From: Bacteroidota bacterium
GTDB lineage: Bacteria; Bacteroidota; Bacteroidia; Bacteroidales; JAAUTT01
Assembly (NCBI GenBank): GCA_021779665.1
Contig: JAJYAG010000044.1
Coordinates: 1-39,845, forward strand
DNA length: 39,845 nucleotides
Direction: 5' to 3'
The translations under genes and the position numbers were made by a program. The notes beneath the pieces were generated by a model. That model worked only from the letters and a program-made list of their open reading frames with translations. It had not been told where the DNA came from and did not search any database. Positions 8,841-17,776 of this stretch are shown here, one piece after another. The stretch's first letter is position 1, and every line of letters begins with the position of its first letter.

Positions 8841-9557
8841 TTAGAGCGGACTGTTCCAGAAGTTTTCGAACGACGTTTCCATAGTGTTTACGACTTTACC
8901 CATCAGCAATACATCCCTGTCGCGGAAATTGTATTCATGGTCATAATCAAAATATTCATCGGCCACATTTCGTCCTCCGGTAATGGCAACTTTACCATCC
9001 ACCGCAAAAATTTTATTGTGCATGCGCTGGTTTACGCTCCTGAAATTGGTTGCCAGCTTTCCTATCTTCTGAAAGATATTTTTTCCAAGGTTTACCCCAG
9101 GGTTGTAGATTTTTATGGAAATATTCTTGTGCGAATTAATGGTCAGAATCTCGTGAATACCAGCTTCGACCATAATGTCGTCGACAATAATACGCACCTG
9201 AACACCGCGATCAGCGGCTCTTACCAGGTAGTCGGTGGCGATTAGCCCTACATTATCGGTTGAAAAAATAAAGTATTGCACATCTATGGTTTTCTCAGCA
9301 TGTTCGCAGAGCCAGGCACGGGTGAGCAACGATCCTCCGCTGTCTTCGAGAACGTAAGCTCCCGTTTTTGTATCAATCAGTTTTTGAAAGGGCAGGAGTT
9401 CTGTGCTTAGTTTTGCGGTATCGGTATTGTGAATGCTGGAGCAGAAGTCGTTCAGTTGTGGAGGAACTATTTCCTTCTCCTTACCTGGCCACAGCCATAG
9501 TAAAATCGAAACAAGAAAAATAACAACGATAGCAATCAGGCTCTTACGGCTTTTCAT
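8841..9557 (-). CDS. phospholipase D-like protein, N-terminal half (ends at premature TAA)
   Basis: 238 residues with one N-terminal membrane segment (LIAIVVIFLVSILLWLW) and the first HKD motif (MHNKIFAVDGKVAITGGRN). The frame stops with TAA at 8841-8843 directly after FWNSPL and then continues in frame into the C-terminal half. Intact relatives run through this point; a TCA serine codon changed to TAA would explain it. The full product would be a ~517-residue membrane-anchored phospholipid-modifying or cardiolipin-synthase-like enzyme. Regulation is not visible. The family call is confident; loss of function is inferred. Confidence 0.82.
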   Translation of the reverse strand: MKSRKSLIAIVVIFLVSILLWLWPGKEKEIVPPQLNDFCSSIHNTDTAKLSTELLPFQKLIDTKTGAYVLEDSGGSLLTRAWLCEHAEKTIDVQYFIFSTDNVGLIATDYLVRAADRGVQVRIIVDDIMVEAGIHEILTINSHKNISIKIYNPGVNLGKNIFQKIGKLATNFRSVNQRMHNKIFAVDGKVAITGGRNVADEYFDYDHEYNFRDRDVLLMGKVVNTMETSFENFWNSPL

Positions 9558-9640
9558 AAAGGATAAAGGTTTCTGTTCTGTTGTATGTTTTTGAGTGAAT
9601 ATAGCATTGATGAATATAGGTATTATTAGTTTCTGATCAA

Positions 9641-10222
9641 TTATCCAGGAGTATCTGATTCGTTAAATTTCCTTTTAGGTCTTTTAATAAAGTCTTTCAG
9701 TTCCAAACCTGTTTTACCAGCAATACCTTTCGCTATTTCTAAAGCTTTGTAATAATTTCTGTATTCAGCAAGAAATATTTCTCTTTTATCAACCTCACTT
9801 ACAAGTTTCAAATGATAATAATGGTAGGTGTCTGATGAATATTCCGCGTCTTCGGAGTTACCTACGGTGACATTTTTCTGAGTTAAAGAAAGTGTTTTGA
9901 ATTCCCTTAGATCCGACCATTTCCCGAATCGGAACCATAGAAAGGATTTATAATCTCTTATGGAGTGTGTTCGTTTATCAAGTTCAATTCCACGTAAATC
10001 AAGGGCAAGGTTTAGAGCTAAAATTCCCAGGATTCCGGAAAGCAGGGACAGGATATATTCATTTTCCTTAATCAGTGCAAATGAAGTAATGATCGACATT
10101 AAGAAGAAAGTGGCGAGCAGTGCACTTCCTCTGGCTTTAAACTGAGGCCCCTGCGGAATCCGAATGAAATGACTTTGTGAGTCGCCCAACGCATTAAGCT
10201 TACGGGTGAGAGATGTCTCCAT
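9641..10222 (-). CDS. two-helix membrane protein of unknown function
   Basis: 193 residues. Two adjacent hydrophobic segments at about residues 33-50 (ALLATFFLMSIITSFAL) and 57-75 (ILSLLSGILGILALNLAL) are followed by a soluble, beta-rich part (IELDKRTHSIRDYKSFLWFRFGKWSDLREFKTLSLTQ) that resembles the PH-like domains of small bacterial membrane proteins. I do not recognise a named family. It stands alone, 84 bp upstream of the split phospholipase-D gene on the same strand, so co-transcription is possible. Confidence 0.65.
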   Translation of the reverse strand: METSLTRKLNALGDSQSHFIRIPQGPQFKARGSALLATFFLMSIITSFALIKENEYILSLLSGILGILALNLALDLRGIELDKRTHSIRDYKSFLWFRFGKWSDLREFKTLSLTQKNVTVGNSEDAEYSSDTYHYYHLKLVSEVDKREIFLAEYRNYYKALEIAKGIAGKTGLELKDFIKRPKRKFNESDTPG

Positions 10223-10637
10223 TATAATTTGCTGATTCAGGGTTTATTTCCACGCGTTCATTTCTTCTTTTATCTGAATGATTTCGCATTTATTTTTTAT
10301 ACAAGTAAACTTAAAAGTTTTGAAAATAAACACAAAAGGTTAGAGCAATTTTTAACATCATCCGGAATGCTTTGTTTTATATGAAATTGGTTTTAGGATG
10401 AGCGAGAAACAAGATGTCGGAGAAAATGAAGAACTAAAGCAGATTGCTGAAATTCGTCCGGAACTTTTTCCTGACCGGGATAAAGAGTTTTATTCTTCTC
10501 CATGCTCGATGAGGGAGTTTGAAGAAGAGGAAGAATAATTGCAAATGAAATCAGAGATATAAAAATTCCCTGTTGCGTTTTACTTTTCAGAAATATAGTA
10601 CTAAGCCCGGTTTTCTTTTAATTATATGCAGAACTTA
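10223..10637. other. intergenic stretch with one possible micro-ORF
   Basis: A 415-bp A/T-rich gap between two minus-strand membrane-protein genes. Apart from the possible 46-codon ORF at 10398-10538 I see no RNA gene, repeat or clear hairpin. It must hold the promoter of the 9641-10222 gene, but no convincing TTTG/TAnnTTTG pair was found. Confidence 0.5.
10398..10538 (+). CDS. possible 46-residue acidic small protein
   Basis: An ATG-to-TAA frame of 47 codons with Bacteroidetes-like codon use. The product is strongly acidic (starts MSEKQDVGENEELKQ, ends REFEEEEE) and has no membrane segment. It is on the opposite strand to both neighbours and occupies the middle of a gap that otherwise has no gene. 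There is no family match I can name. The acidic, charged composition argues for real coding, its short length against. Confidence 0.4.
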   Translation: MSEKQDVGENEELKQIAEIRPELFPDRDKEFYSSPCSMREFEEEEE

Positions 10638-11810
10638 CTATTGAACAACAATATAATATGGAATTTTATATAATCCTCCGCTGAAAAAAATCAACGCCGA
10701 ATCCCCAACTTCTTTTTCATTGTAGATATCCCGGGCAACCGTTACTTCATCAACCTCTTGCTGCGGACCCCATTTGCTGAGTTCGAGATAGTAGGTTTTA
10801 CTTTTTCCCGACGATATTCTTTTGTCCAAAACTTTGGCTTTATAATATTGCGGTTGCGACTGATCAAAAACAGAATTGCTGGTTATAATAAATCCGTATG
10901 CATACATACCGCCGAACATAAGCATTCCCAGAATTGTAAAATAAGTCATCACTTTTTTTAAATCGAATTCTACATAGGAATTCTTAATCATCAGATAAGC
11001 TAAGGAAGCAAATATGGGTATTACGGGTTTCCAGAAATTTGCGTAATTAAAAACATTGTAGTCCATAAGCGCCCGAAGCATCAAAACGCAGGCGGGTATA
11101 AAAAAGGTGGATAAAAGATTTGGGTGCGCCGAATTAGGTTTATCGTCAATTTTAATGATTCCTTTAAACTGCTTGTAAATAACAAAGCCTATGATTGGTA
11201 GAGCAGCGCAGATAATTACCTGGAGGGTATAGAAGTATGGGAAAAACCATAGCGAAATAGCACTTATCCAGGAAATTGTATTGATAACTTTGGTAACCTT
11301 TTTGGCTTTTTTCAGAAGCGCTTCTCTTTCTTCCGCTGTTTCGCCGAAATCTTCATTGGTTAGAATTTCTTCTTCCTCTTTTATTATTTCCTGTATATCG
11401 AGGTTGGTAAAATTTTCCCCGGCCCAGCTAACCAGATTGCTGAATTTCCCAACATAAGAACTTACTTTAATTTGCTTGAGATTTTTATTAAGGGGAATAA
11501 AATACAGGTAATTATTGTCCTTTTTAAATCCTTTTATTTCTGAAAACTTCAGGATTCGCGTTTTAAATACTCCGATGGATGTAAGTGTATCTTTTTCAAG
11601 AATGATTTTACCCTTAAGCAAATCGATGATAGCAAGTACCAAAAAGAATTCCAGGGCTATCGAAAGTATCGTCAGGAAAATCTTAGCTGTTAAATCAAAA
11701 CCTTCTATGTAGGGCATTATTCCTAAATATCCGAAACCAAAAATTAAAATCGGAATAAATATCCATAAGAAAATTCGCCAGCCTTTGGCGTATCTGTATT
11801 CTTGATTCAT
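10638..11810 (-). CDS. multi-pass membrane protein of unknown function
   Basis: 390 residues. Two N-terminal membrane segments (IFLWIFIPILIFGFGYLGIM; IFLTILSIALEFFLVLAII) precede a soluble PH-like stretch (residues ~70-165, ending in an acidic run IIKEEEEILTNEDFGETAEEREALL). Further hydrophobic segments follow between ~180 and 310, and a C-terminal beta-rich region (YYKAKVLDKRISSGKSKTYYLELSKWG...DEVTVARDIYNEKEVGDSALIFF) resembles the solute-facing domain of DUF3592-type proteins. No catalytic motif is seen. It may be related in architecture to the 9641-10222 protein, since both join membrane helices to a PH-like domain. Confidence 0.7.
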   Translation of the reverse strand: MNQEYRYAKGWRIFLWIFIPILIFGFGYLGIMPYIEGFDLTAKIFLTILSIALEFFLVLAIIDLLKGKIILEKDTLTSIGVFKTRILKFSEIKGFKKDNNYLYFIPLNKNLKQIKVSSYVGKFSNLVSWAGENFTNLDIQEIIKEEEEILTNEDFGETAEEREALLKKAKKVTKVINTISWISAISLWFFPYFYTLQVIICAALPIIGFVIYKQFKGIIKIDDKPNSAHPNLLSTFFIPACVLMLRALMDYNVFNYANFWKPVIPIFASLAYLMIKNSYVEFDLKKVMTYFTILGMLMFGGMYAYGFIITSNSVFDQSQPQYYKAKVLDKRISSGKSKTYYLELSKWGPQQEVDEVTVARDIYNEKEVGDSALIFFSGGLYKIPYYIVVQ

Positions 11811-11862
11811 TTTGAGATGATATTGGTTTTTGTTGTTTTTAATGCATAACGAGTTACTTAAC

Positions 11863-12480
11863 TCATTTTATGTCTGGTATTTCAATTCTTGCTTTACCTT
11901 TTTCTTTGGGAGGAAACTTCTTTTCGAATTCAACCAGGTTTTCTTCGGTGGTTACGAAGGCTTCATCTTCAAAGAACCGGCCGGTCACGTTATCCAGTGC
12001 GTGCTCCTGAAGCTCAAGCACCATGAACGGATCGAAGTTGTTTCCCTCTTTGGTGGTTATCTTATACTGTTGAGCATTTACAAATCCAAAACGGTTGTAA
12101 TACGCCGGATCGCCGAACAGGATCATAGCCTTAAAGCCAAGCTTCCTTGCTTCAGAAATTGAATGATTGATAAGCTTACTTCCTATTCCTTTGCCCTGAA
12201 GGGAAGGATGAACTGAAACAGGACCAACGCACAATACTTCATTTGCATTGTTCTGCGAATCTGTCACCAGCGCCCGGGTCGAGATAATATGCCCAACGAT
12301 GTTGCCTTCATCAATTGCTACATTGTCTAATTGGTTCACATAACTCTTGCTTTTCCTGAGTTGATTCAATACCAGATGTTCGTCGCATCCGGGTTTGTAT
12401 AAGTTCCAGAACGCCTCCCTGGTGAGGTTTTCGGTTGCATGAAACTCGTTTTTGCTTGTATTCCTTAGGGTTAGTGTCAT
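11863..12480 (-). CDS. GNAT family N-acetyltransferase
   Basis: About 205 residues from the ATG at 12480 (MTLTLRN). Earlier ATGs at 12504 and 12522 run into the end of the TPR gene; relatives usually begin shortly before the LRN strand, which favours 12480. The GNAT acetyl-CoA site is clear: VGPVSVHPSLQGKGIGSKLI is motif A with the Q/RxxGxG/A loop, followed by FKAMILFGDPAYYNRFGF, typical of the YhbS-like subgroup. The N-terminal LTREAFWNLYKPGCDEHLVL is also characteristic of this subgroup. The substrate is unknown. It lies 8 bp downstream of the TPR gene, so the two are probably one transcript. Confidence 0.88.
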   Translation of the reverse strand: MTLTLRNTSKNEFHATENLTREAFWNLYKPGCDEHLVLNQLRKSKSYVNQLDNVAIDEGNIVGHIISTRALVTDSQNNANEVLCVGPVSVHPSLQGKGIGSKLINHSISEARKLGFKAMILFGDPAYYNRFGFVNAQQYKITTKEGNNFDPFMVLELQEHALDNVTGRFFEDEAFVTTEENLVEFEKKFPPKEKGKARIEIPDIK

Positions 12481-12488
12481 CGGGGTTG

Positions 12489-13538
12489 TTAGTTGGTTTT
12501 CCATACAAATTTGCCCGACCATTCCAGAAATTTATCAACTTCGGCTTTATGCGAGTTAATCCATTTGGCTACATACGATTCATTCGATGATGAAAATGCA
12601 AGGTAGGCGAAGGTTTCAATAAAATGGTTATTATTCATTTCAATGAAATAAGGAGCATAATACTTCCAGTAAAAGCCACTGCCTTTTTCCTGACTTTCTC
12701 CTAATACCGAGCTAATAGCTTCTAATTTTCTGCTAAATCGCTCTACTTCTGTTTCTTTTTTGTATTTTTTATCGTAATCCAAAGCTCCGGCCATGGAAAG
12801 AATAAGATCGGCAGTTGAAAAGTTGTTTTCGCCATCTTTTCCCGGGTTTTTAAGCATATCGGAATCGAGGCTTATAGTAACTGATTTTTCGCCGGTTTGC
12901 TTAACATTTTCTTTCAGTTTATTCTGAAGCCTTTCAAGGTTCGATTTAGCCCTGTCACTTTTTGCATCGAGCGATAAATACCGGCACAAGGCCAGTACGG
13001 AAGGAATTTTGTTATTTTCGAGTACCGCAATGGCGTGGTGCGAACTTGCATGTCTGGGGTTCAGGGTAGCCGATTTTTGAAAACATAAAAGTGCATCATC
13101 AGTTTTTTCCATGCCACTGAGCGTAATGCCTTTGTTAAAATGTAACTGGTAATAATCAGGGAATACTGCAATGCCTGTGTTGTAAATCTCAATGGATTCT
13201 TCCGGTTTTTTAAGACCATCCAAAGCATTTCCATAGGTAACATAAACCAGTTTCAAATCACTTTCTCCGGGATGTTTCTCAATGGCTCTTCTGCAACATT
13301 CAATTGTTTCGTTGTATTTCTTCATCGAAATAAGTGAATATGCTTTTTCGGCAAGTGCAATCAGGTTATCGTTATCCAGCTCAAGAGCTTTGTCGTATTT
13401 GGATATAGCAGTTGCATAATCTCCTTTGTCGTGATAAATGATTCCTTCACTTATAAGCTTTTCGGCTTCAGCTTTTTGCTGAGCCATTAAAAAGTTACTC
13501 AAAAAAGTCAGGGTTAATACTAGAATTAGATTTTTCAT
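12489..13538 (-). CDS. secreted TPR-repeat protein
   Basis: About 349 residues from the ATG at 13538 (MKNLILVLTLTFLSNFLMAQQ, a Sec signal peptide ending at LMAQ). A start six codons earlier (13556) would only lengthen the N-terminus. Four to five TPR units fill residues ~30-200 (for example GIIYHDKGDYATAISKYDKALELDNDN). The C-terminal ~150 residues (SLDSDMLKNPGKDGENNFSTADLI... SNESYVAKWINSHKAEVDKFLEW) form a globular domain I cannot name. The TPRs imply protein-protein contacts in the periplasm. It overlaps or abuts the GNAT gene and may share its transcript. Confidence 0.8.
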   Translation of the reverse strand: MKNLILVLTLTFLSNFLMAQQKAEAEKLISEGIIYHDKGDYATAISKYDKALELDNDNLIALAEKAYSLISMKKYNETIECCRRAIEKHPGESDLKLVYVTYGNALDGLKKPEESIEIYNTGIAVFPDYYQLHFNKGITLSGMEKTDDALLCFQKSATLNPRHASSHHAIAVLENNKIPSVLALCRYLSLDAKSDRAKSNLERLQNKLKENVKQTGEKSVTISLDSDMLKNPGKDGENNFSTADLILSMAGALDYDKKYKKETEVERFSRKLEAISSVLGESQEKGSGFYWKYYAPYFIEMNNNHFIETFAYLAFSSSNESYVAKWINSHKAEVDKFLEWSGKFVWKTN

Positions 13539-13675
13539 AAAGTGTTTGTTGTTCATTGAATGTTAATTGTCCGAAAATATTCGGTGTAGTCTGGTTTCTG
13601 CAGGTTTGTAAGTTGAATCTGAATTTGTCCTAAAATTATAAATTTCTCTTAGTTAATGAAAACTGTTGCAAAAAA

Positions 13676-13708
13676 ATAAAAGCTGCCTGTTTCGAAAGCA
13701 GCTTTTAT
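13676..13708 (-). terminator. rho-independent terminator (minus strand)
   Basis: Arms 13676-13686 and 13698-13708 pair over 11 bp (core AAAAGCTGC/GCAGCTTTT) around an 11-nt loop. On the minus strand the stem is followed by TTTTTTGC. It lies 78 bp past the stop of the 13786-14121 gene and should end that transcript. Confidence 0.75.
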
Positions 13709-13785
13709 GGGAAATGAATTAAGTCTTTTGTGAAAATACAAGTCTGTTATATTGGCTATTTTAGGTTTGTAACGATGAGTATGAA

Positions 13786-14121
13786 TCACTGATTTTCAGA
13801 TTTCTTAAGGTTAAGTAAAATATACACGCAGCAAAATACTACAAGTATTCCAATTAACTTGAACAACGCCGATAATGAAAGAAGCTTTGGAATTCCGAAT
13901 TTTATAAGGGACAAAGACATTCCAATTAAAGGAATAAACACTCCCAGGTACAAGGGGTACAGCTTTTTATTAAAAAGTAAGACGCCGGTTATCAAATAAA
14001 TTATACCAAAAGCAAGAATACCAATACTGCCTGGATTGTCTGACAAATTCATATATTCGAAAACATGCAGTATGCCATTAAGGACAAGGAGTAATCCTGA
14101 AATTTGACGAATTGTTTTCAT
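13786..14121 (-). CDS. small multi-pass membrane protein
   Basis: 111 residues with about four hydrophobic helices (ISGLLLVLNGILHVFEYM; SIGILAFGIIYLITGVLLF; LYLGVFIPLIGMSLSLI; LIGILVVFCCVYILLNL) joined by very short loops. There is no signal, catalytic or metal motif. It may resemble small DoxX-like or DUF-type membrane proteins, but no assignment is safe. It is followed by a terminator at 13676-13708 and preceded by the S9 peptidase terminator, so it is probably transcribed alone. Confidence 0.65.
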   Translation of the reverse strand: MKTIRQISGLLLVLNGILHVFEYMNLSDNPGSIGILAFGIIYLITGVLLFNKKLYPLYLGVFIPLIGMSLSLIKFGIPKLLSLSALFKLIGILVVFCCVYILLNLKKSENQ

Positions 14122-14260
14122 AATATCAGAGTTAAGGTTTTGGAATCGTTTCTACCTGGGTAAGATGGCAGGGTTCAGGTTATTTTACAATGGACAATTT
14201 ACGAATTTTGAGCTTATTAACGACCTTTCTCCTTCTTTTTTGTTTATTATTTTCATTTTC

Positions 14261-14294
14261 AAAAAAAAGGCCACCAGACTTTTGTCCGGCAGCC
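14261..14294 (-). terminator. rho-independent terminator after the S9 peptidase
   Basis: On the minus strand an 11-bp stem (14284-14294 with 14269-14279, including two G-U pairs, loop of four T/A) is followed by eight T (14268-14261). It lies 44 bp beyond the peptidase stop. This is a textbook intrinsic terminator. Confidence 0.85.
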
Positions 14295-14337
14295 CTGTAT
14301 TTATATTCTGCTAGTTACCCGTTACTTGTACTCAGTG

Positions 14338-16434
14338 CTACTTTAGCCATTTATCCAGCCATCCAAAAAACTCCCGTTGCCAGAGAATACTGTTTTGTGG
14401 TTTTACAACCCAATGATTTTCGTCGGGGAAGATAAGCAGTTTGCTCGGAATGCCTCTGAGCTGGGCAGCGTTAAAAGCCTGCAGACTTTCAGTATATGGA
14501 ATACGGAAATCTTTTTCGCCGGTGATCAACATGATAGGTGTATCCCAGTTCTGAACAAATTTATGCGGCGAAAAATCGTAGCTTTTTGGCTTTGGAGTTT
14601 CCCAATACGGACCTTTCAGGTCGAATTCTGCAAAGAACGTTTCTTCGGTTTGTGCGTACTGGCTCTCGAAGTTATATATACCGCAGTGTGAAATAAATGC
14701 CTTGAAACGTTTCTGGTGATTTCCCGCCAGGAATAATACGGAATAACCTCCATAACTGGCACCAACAGCTCCCAAACGGGTTTCGTCCACATAAGGTTCT
14801 TTTTTGATGGCATCGGTAGCGCTCAGGTAATCGCGGATGTTTTGTCCGCCGTAATCGCCCGAAATCTGAAGGTTCCATTCGCTGCCAAATGTTGGTAGCC
14901 CGCGACGGTTGGGAGCGATTATAACATAATCGTTAGCAGCCATCATCATAAAGTTCCAGCGATAGGAGAAGAACTGGCTTACAGCGCTCTGCGGACCACC
15001 CTGGCAATAGAGCAGGGCAGGGTAGCGTTTGGTGGAGTCGAAATCGGGAGGCAACACAACCCATACAAGCATTTGCTTGTTGTCAGTGGTCTTCACCCAT
15101 TTCTGGGTTACTTTACCCATTTTTATTTTATCGTAAATATTTTTATTGGTGAAGGTAATTTGGGTTTCCTTTCCATCGGCAGGGTTAATTCTGAAGATCT
15201 CCGAAGACATGCTCATCGACATTTTGGTTCCGACAAGGTCATTGCCGGCTAATTTTAAGCTGGTGTAATCGTGCCAGCCATCGGTTATCTTTTTGGTTTC
15301 ACCAGTTGCGACATTAGCCGAATATATCTGGTAAGTAGCCTGAATGCCGCTGATGAAATAGATGGTGGATCCATCGGGTGTCCAAATCATGTTCGAGGCA
15401 CTCTGGTCCAGGTTCCGGGTGAGATCGGTACGTGTTTTTGCAGCGATGTCGTAAACCATCAACCGGTCCTTATCCGATTCATAACCAGCAGTAACCATGC
15501 TGTTGTAAGCCATCTTTTTGCCATCGGGCGAGAAAACGGGGTTACGGTCGTAACCCGGATTTCCTTCGGAGATGTTAACAACGCTTCCAGCTTTCAGGTT
15601 GTATAAATAAATGTCGGAATTGGTGCTTACGGCAGCTTCGCGGCCTTTCAGCTTTTTGGATGTGTAGGCAATGTAATTACCGTCGGGGCTCCAGGCAATT
15701 TCGTTACTATCAAAATATGGGGCCAGCGGAGAGTCAAAAGCTTCTTTGCCCAGAATGTCGGTGCCGGTTTCATAACTGCCATTCTTCAGTTCCGATACAA
15801 AAATGTGGCTGTACGAATAGTCGCTCCATGAATCCCAGTGGCGGTACATCAAATTGGTGATCACACGACCCGAAGCTTTTGGCAGGTCTGGATATATATC
15901 CTGGGTGGTCGAGTCCATTTTTACATCGGCCAGATACCAGATCTTGTTTCCGGTGGGAGCATATTCAAAAGCGTTCAAGTCCTTATCTGCTTTCGAAACC
16001 TGAGTTTTTCCCGATCCATCTGCATTCATTTCCCAAAGCTGCATGGAGCCTGATTTCGATGTTATAAATCCAATCTTTTTACCATCAGGTGTCCACCTGG
16101 GGTTGTAGCACGACGGAAAATCTTCGCTCAGGTTCTTAGGCTCACCACCCTGAACGGGAACAGAATAGATGTAGGTAATCTTTTTATCAGTCTTCACATC
16201 GGCTCGTGAAATGGTGTATAAAACGGTTTTACCATCGGGCGACGCCTGCAATTCGCCTACCCGCCCAAATTTCCAAAGGATTTCCGGAGTAAGCTTACCT
16301 CCAGCAATCTCCTGTTCAGTAAGAGTGTTGGAGAAGTCCGGCTGCGGTTCATCTTTGGTTTTGTCCTTTGTAGGAGCATTACATGAGAGTAGTATGGCAA
16401 CTACTGCGAATGCTGAAATTAGCTTGTTGAACAT
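14338..16434 (-). CDS. S9 family prolyl oligopeptidase-type peptidase, lipoprotein
   Basis: About 698 residues from the ATG at 16434; this start gives a lipoprotein signal (MFNKLISAFAVVAILLSC, Cys18), whereas the earlier ATG at 16464 would add ten unneeded residues. Residues ~50-400 form a WD40/PD40-like beta-propeller (WTPDGKKIGFIT, WSPDGNYIAYTS, FSPDGKKMAYNS, WTPDGSTIYFIS). The C-terminal alpha/beta-hydrolase domain carries the catalytic triad: Ser in GASYGGYS, Asp in TGEKDFRIP and His in DENHWV. It should release di- or oligopeptides, as DPP-IV/acylaminoacyl-peptidase relatives do, in the periplasm. The gene is flanked by its own terminator (14261-14294) and by a palindromic repeat upstream. 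Confidence 0.93.
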   Translation of the reverse strand: MFNKLISAFAVVAILLSCNAPTKDKTKDEPQPDFSNTLTEQEIAGGKLTPEILWKFGRVGELQASPDGKTVLYTISRADVKTDKKITYIYSVPVQGGEPKNLSEDFPSCYNPRWTPDGKKIGFITSKSGSMQLWEMNADGSGKTQVSKADKDLNAFEYAPTGNKIWYLADVKMDSTTQDIYPDLPKASGRVITNLMYRHWDSWSDYSYSHIFVSELKNGSYETGTDILGKEAFDSPLAPYFDSNEIAWSPDGNYIAYTSKKLKGREAAVSTNSDIYLYNLKAGSVVNISEGNPGYDRNPVFSPDGKKMAYNSMVTAGYESDKDRLMVYDIAAKTRTDLTRNLDQSASNMIWTPDGSTIYFISGIQATYQIYSANVATGETKKITDGWHDYTSLKLAGNDLVGTKMSMSMSSEIFRINPADGKETQITFTNKNIYDKIKMGKVTQKWVKTTDNKQMLVWVVLPPDFDSTKRYPALLYCQGGPQSAVSQFFSYRWNFMMMAANDYVIIAPNRRGLPTFGSEWNLQISGDYGGQNIRDYLSATDAIKKEPYVDETRLGAVGASYGGYSVLFLAGNHQKRFKAFISHCGIYNFESQYAQTEETFFAEFDLKGPYWETPKPKSYDFSPHKFVQNWDTPIMLITGEKDFRIPYTESLQAFNAAQLRGIPSKLLIFPDENHWVVKPQNSILWQREFFGWLDKWLK

Positions 16435-16490
16435 ATTGTATTGTTTTATAATTAATCGTTTCATTTAAATATCGCCACAACTTAAGATGC

Positions 16491-16600
16491 TGTGTGAAAA
16501 GGTCGTGAGGACTTCGACTTCGCTCAGTATGACCGTTGACTATCAGTTGTTTGTCATATTGAGCGGAGTCAAAATATGGGTAAAAGTTGACTTTTCACAC
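16491..16600. repeat. REP-like long palindromic repeat
   Basis: A nested inverted repeat. The outer arms GTGTGAAAAG (16492-16501) and CTTTTCACAC (16591-16600) are exact complements. The inner 18-bp arms 16516-16533 and 16553-16570 pair with only two G-U positions (cores GACTTCGCTCAGTATGAC and GTCATATTGAGCGGAGTC). It lies between the recA terminator and the peptidase start. The 'cttcgctcag-tatgac' type of sequence is known to me as a dispersed extragenic repeat in Bacteroidota genomes; only one copy is in this window. Confidence 0.7.
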
Positions 16601-16631
16601 TGTCTCTTCTTAACCCAGACCGTAAATTTAC

Positions 16632-16660
16632 AAAAAAAGCGTAGCCATCGACTACGCTTT
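16632..16660 (-). terminator. recA terminator
   Basis: Arms 16636-16644 and 16652-16660 (AAAGCGTAG/CTACGCTTT) pair perfectly over 9 bp with a 7-nt loop. On the minus strand they are followed by a run of T (16638-16632). It lies 20 bp after the recA stop. Confidence 0.85.
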
Positions 16661-16679
16661 CATGCTGGTTTATATGATT

Positions 16680-17750
16680 TTAGTCATTCCCGCCCTTTAA
16701 AGGAGCCGTCTGAAGTTTTTCCTTGATTTTCCTTTCCAGTTCCGATGCCAGCTCTGGATTGTCCTGAATAAGAGCTTTCACGGCATCGCGGCCCTGACCA
16801 AGTTTGGTATCGCCATAGCTGAACCATGAGCCGCTCTTTTTAATGATTTCCAGCTCTACGCCCAGGTCGATGATTTCGCCCACACGGGAAATTCCTTCGC
16901 CATAGATAATGTCGAATTCGGCTTTACGGAATGGAGGCGCAAGTTTGTTCTTCACAATTTTCACTTTGGTACGGTTACCCATTACGTCTTCACCTTCTTT
17001 GATCTGGTTGATACGACGAATGTCCACACGCACCGAAGCATAGAACTTAAGAGCATTACCACCGGTTGTTGTTTCAGGGTTACCAAACATCACCCCAATT
17101 TTATCGCGCAATTGGTTGATAAAAATACAGGTGGTATTTGTCTTGCTGATATTAGCCGTGAGTTTTCTCAAAGCCTGCGACATCAGACGGGCCTGAAGTC
17201 CCATTTTCGAGTCGCCCATTTCACCTTCAATTTCTGCTTTGGGAGTTAAGGCGGCAACAGAGTCGATTACAATAATATCGATAGCTCCCGAACGAATGAG
17301 GTGGTCGGCAATTTCCAGTGCCTGTTCACCATTGTCGGGTTGGGAGATGTAAAGGTTGTCGAGATCAACACCAAGCTTATCGGCATAAGTGCGGTCGAAA
17401 GCATGTTCGGCATCGATAATGGCAGCAAGGCCTCCGGCTTTCTGCGCTTCGGCAATGGCGTGAATGGCCAGTGTGGTCTTACCCGAAGATTCAGGGCCGA
17501 AGATTTCGATCACCCTGCCACGTGGATAACCACCGATTCCCAGGGCAACATCGAGTGCTACAGAACCTGAGGGGATAACCGGAACTTCAACAATGGCACG
17601 GTCGCCCATCTTCATAATGGTGCCTTTGCCATAGTCTTTATCTATTTTGTCGAGCGTAAGCTGTAACGCTTTTAATTTCTCGAGGTTGGCTTCTTTTTTC
17701 CCGGGAGTTGCGTCTTTGGCGTTTTTAACTTCTTTGGTTTGTTTTTCCAT
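16680..17750 (-). CDS. recA: recombinase RecA
   Basis: 356 residues, full length. It contains Walker A GPESSGKT (residues 85-92), the DNA-binding loop region ([26 protein letters not shown]), [28 protein letters not shown] (loop L2) and the RecA C-terminal domain. It promotes homologous strand exchange and drives the SOS response. A short lysine-rich N-terminal tail precedes the core. The gene lies 26 bp downstream of the bcp gene on the same strand and ends 20 bp before its terminator, so bcp-recA is a two-gene operon. No LexA box was recognised. Confidence 0.99.
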   Translation of the reverse strand: MEKQTKEVKNAKDATPGKKEANLEKLKALQLTLDKIDKDYGKGTIMKMGDRAIVEVPVIPSGSVALDVALGIGGYPRGRVIEIFGPESSGKTTLAIHAIAEAQKAGGLAAIIDAEHAFDRTYADKLGVDLDNLYISQPDNGEQALEIADHLIRSGAIDIIVIDSVAALTPKAEIEGEMGDSKMGLQARLMSQALRKLTANISKTNTTCIFINQLRDKIGVMFGNPETTTGGNALKFYASVRVDIRRINQIKEGEDVMGNRTKVKIVKNKLAPPFRKAEFDIIYGEGISRVGEIIDLGVELEIIKKSGSWFSYGDTKLGQGRDAVKALIQDNPELASELERKIKEKLQTAPLKGGND

Positions 17751-17776
17751 AATTGTTTTTAGGGTTTAACAGGCCG

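Noticed and set aside
11851-11864. Small palindrome GAGTT...AACTC at the end of the GNAT gene
   Set aside because: Only 5 bp of stem and no T run; not enough for a terminator call.
14190-14435. 81-codon + strand ORF with a hydrophobic start
   Set aside because: It runs through the intrinsic terminator and the 3' end of the S9 peptidase gene on the other strand, and most of the second half is antisense to the conserved catalytic region.
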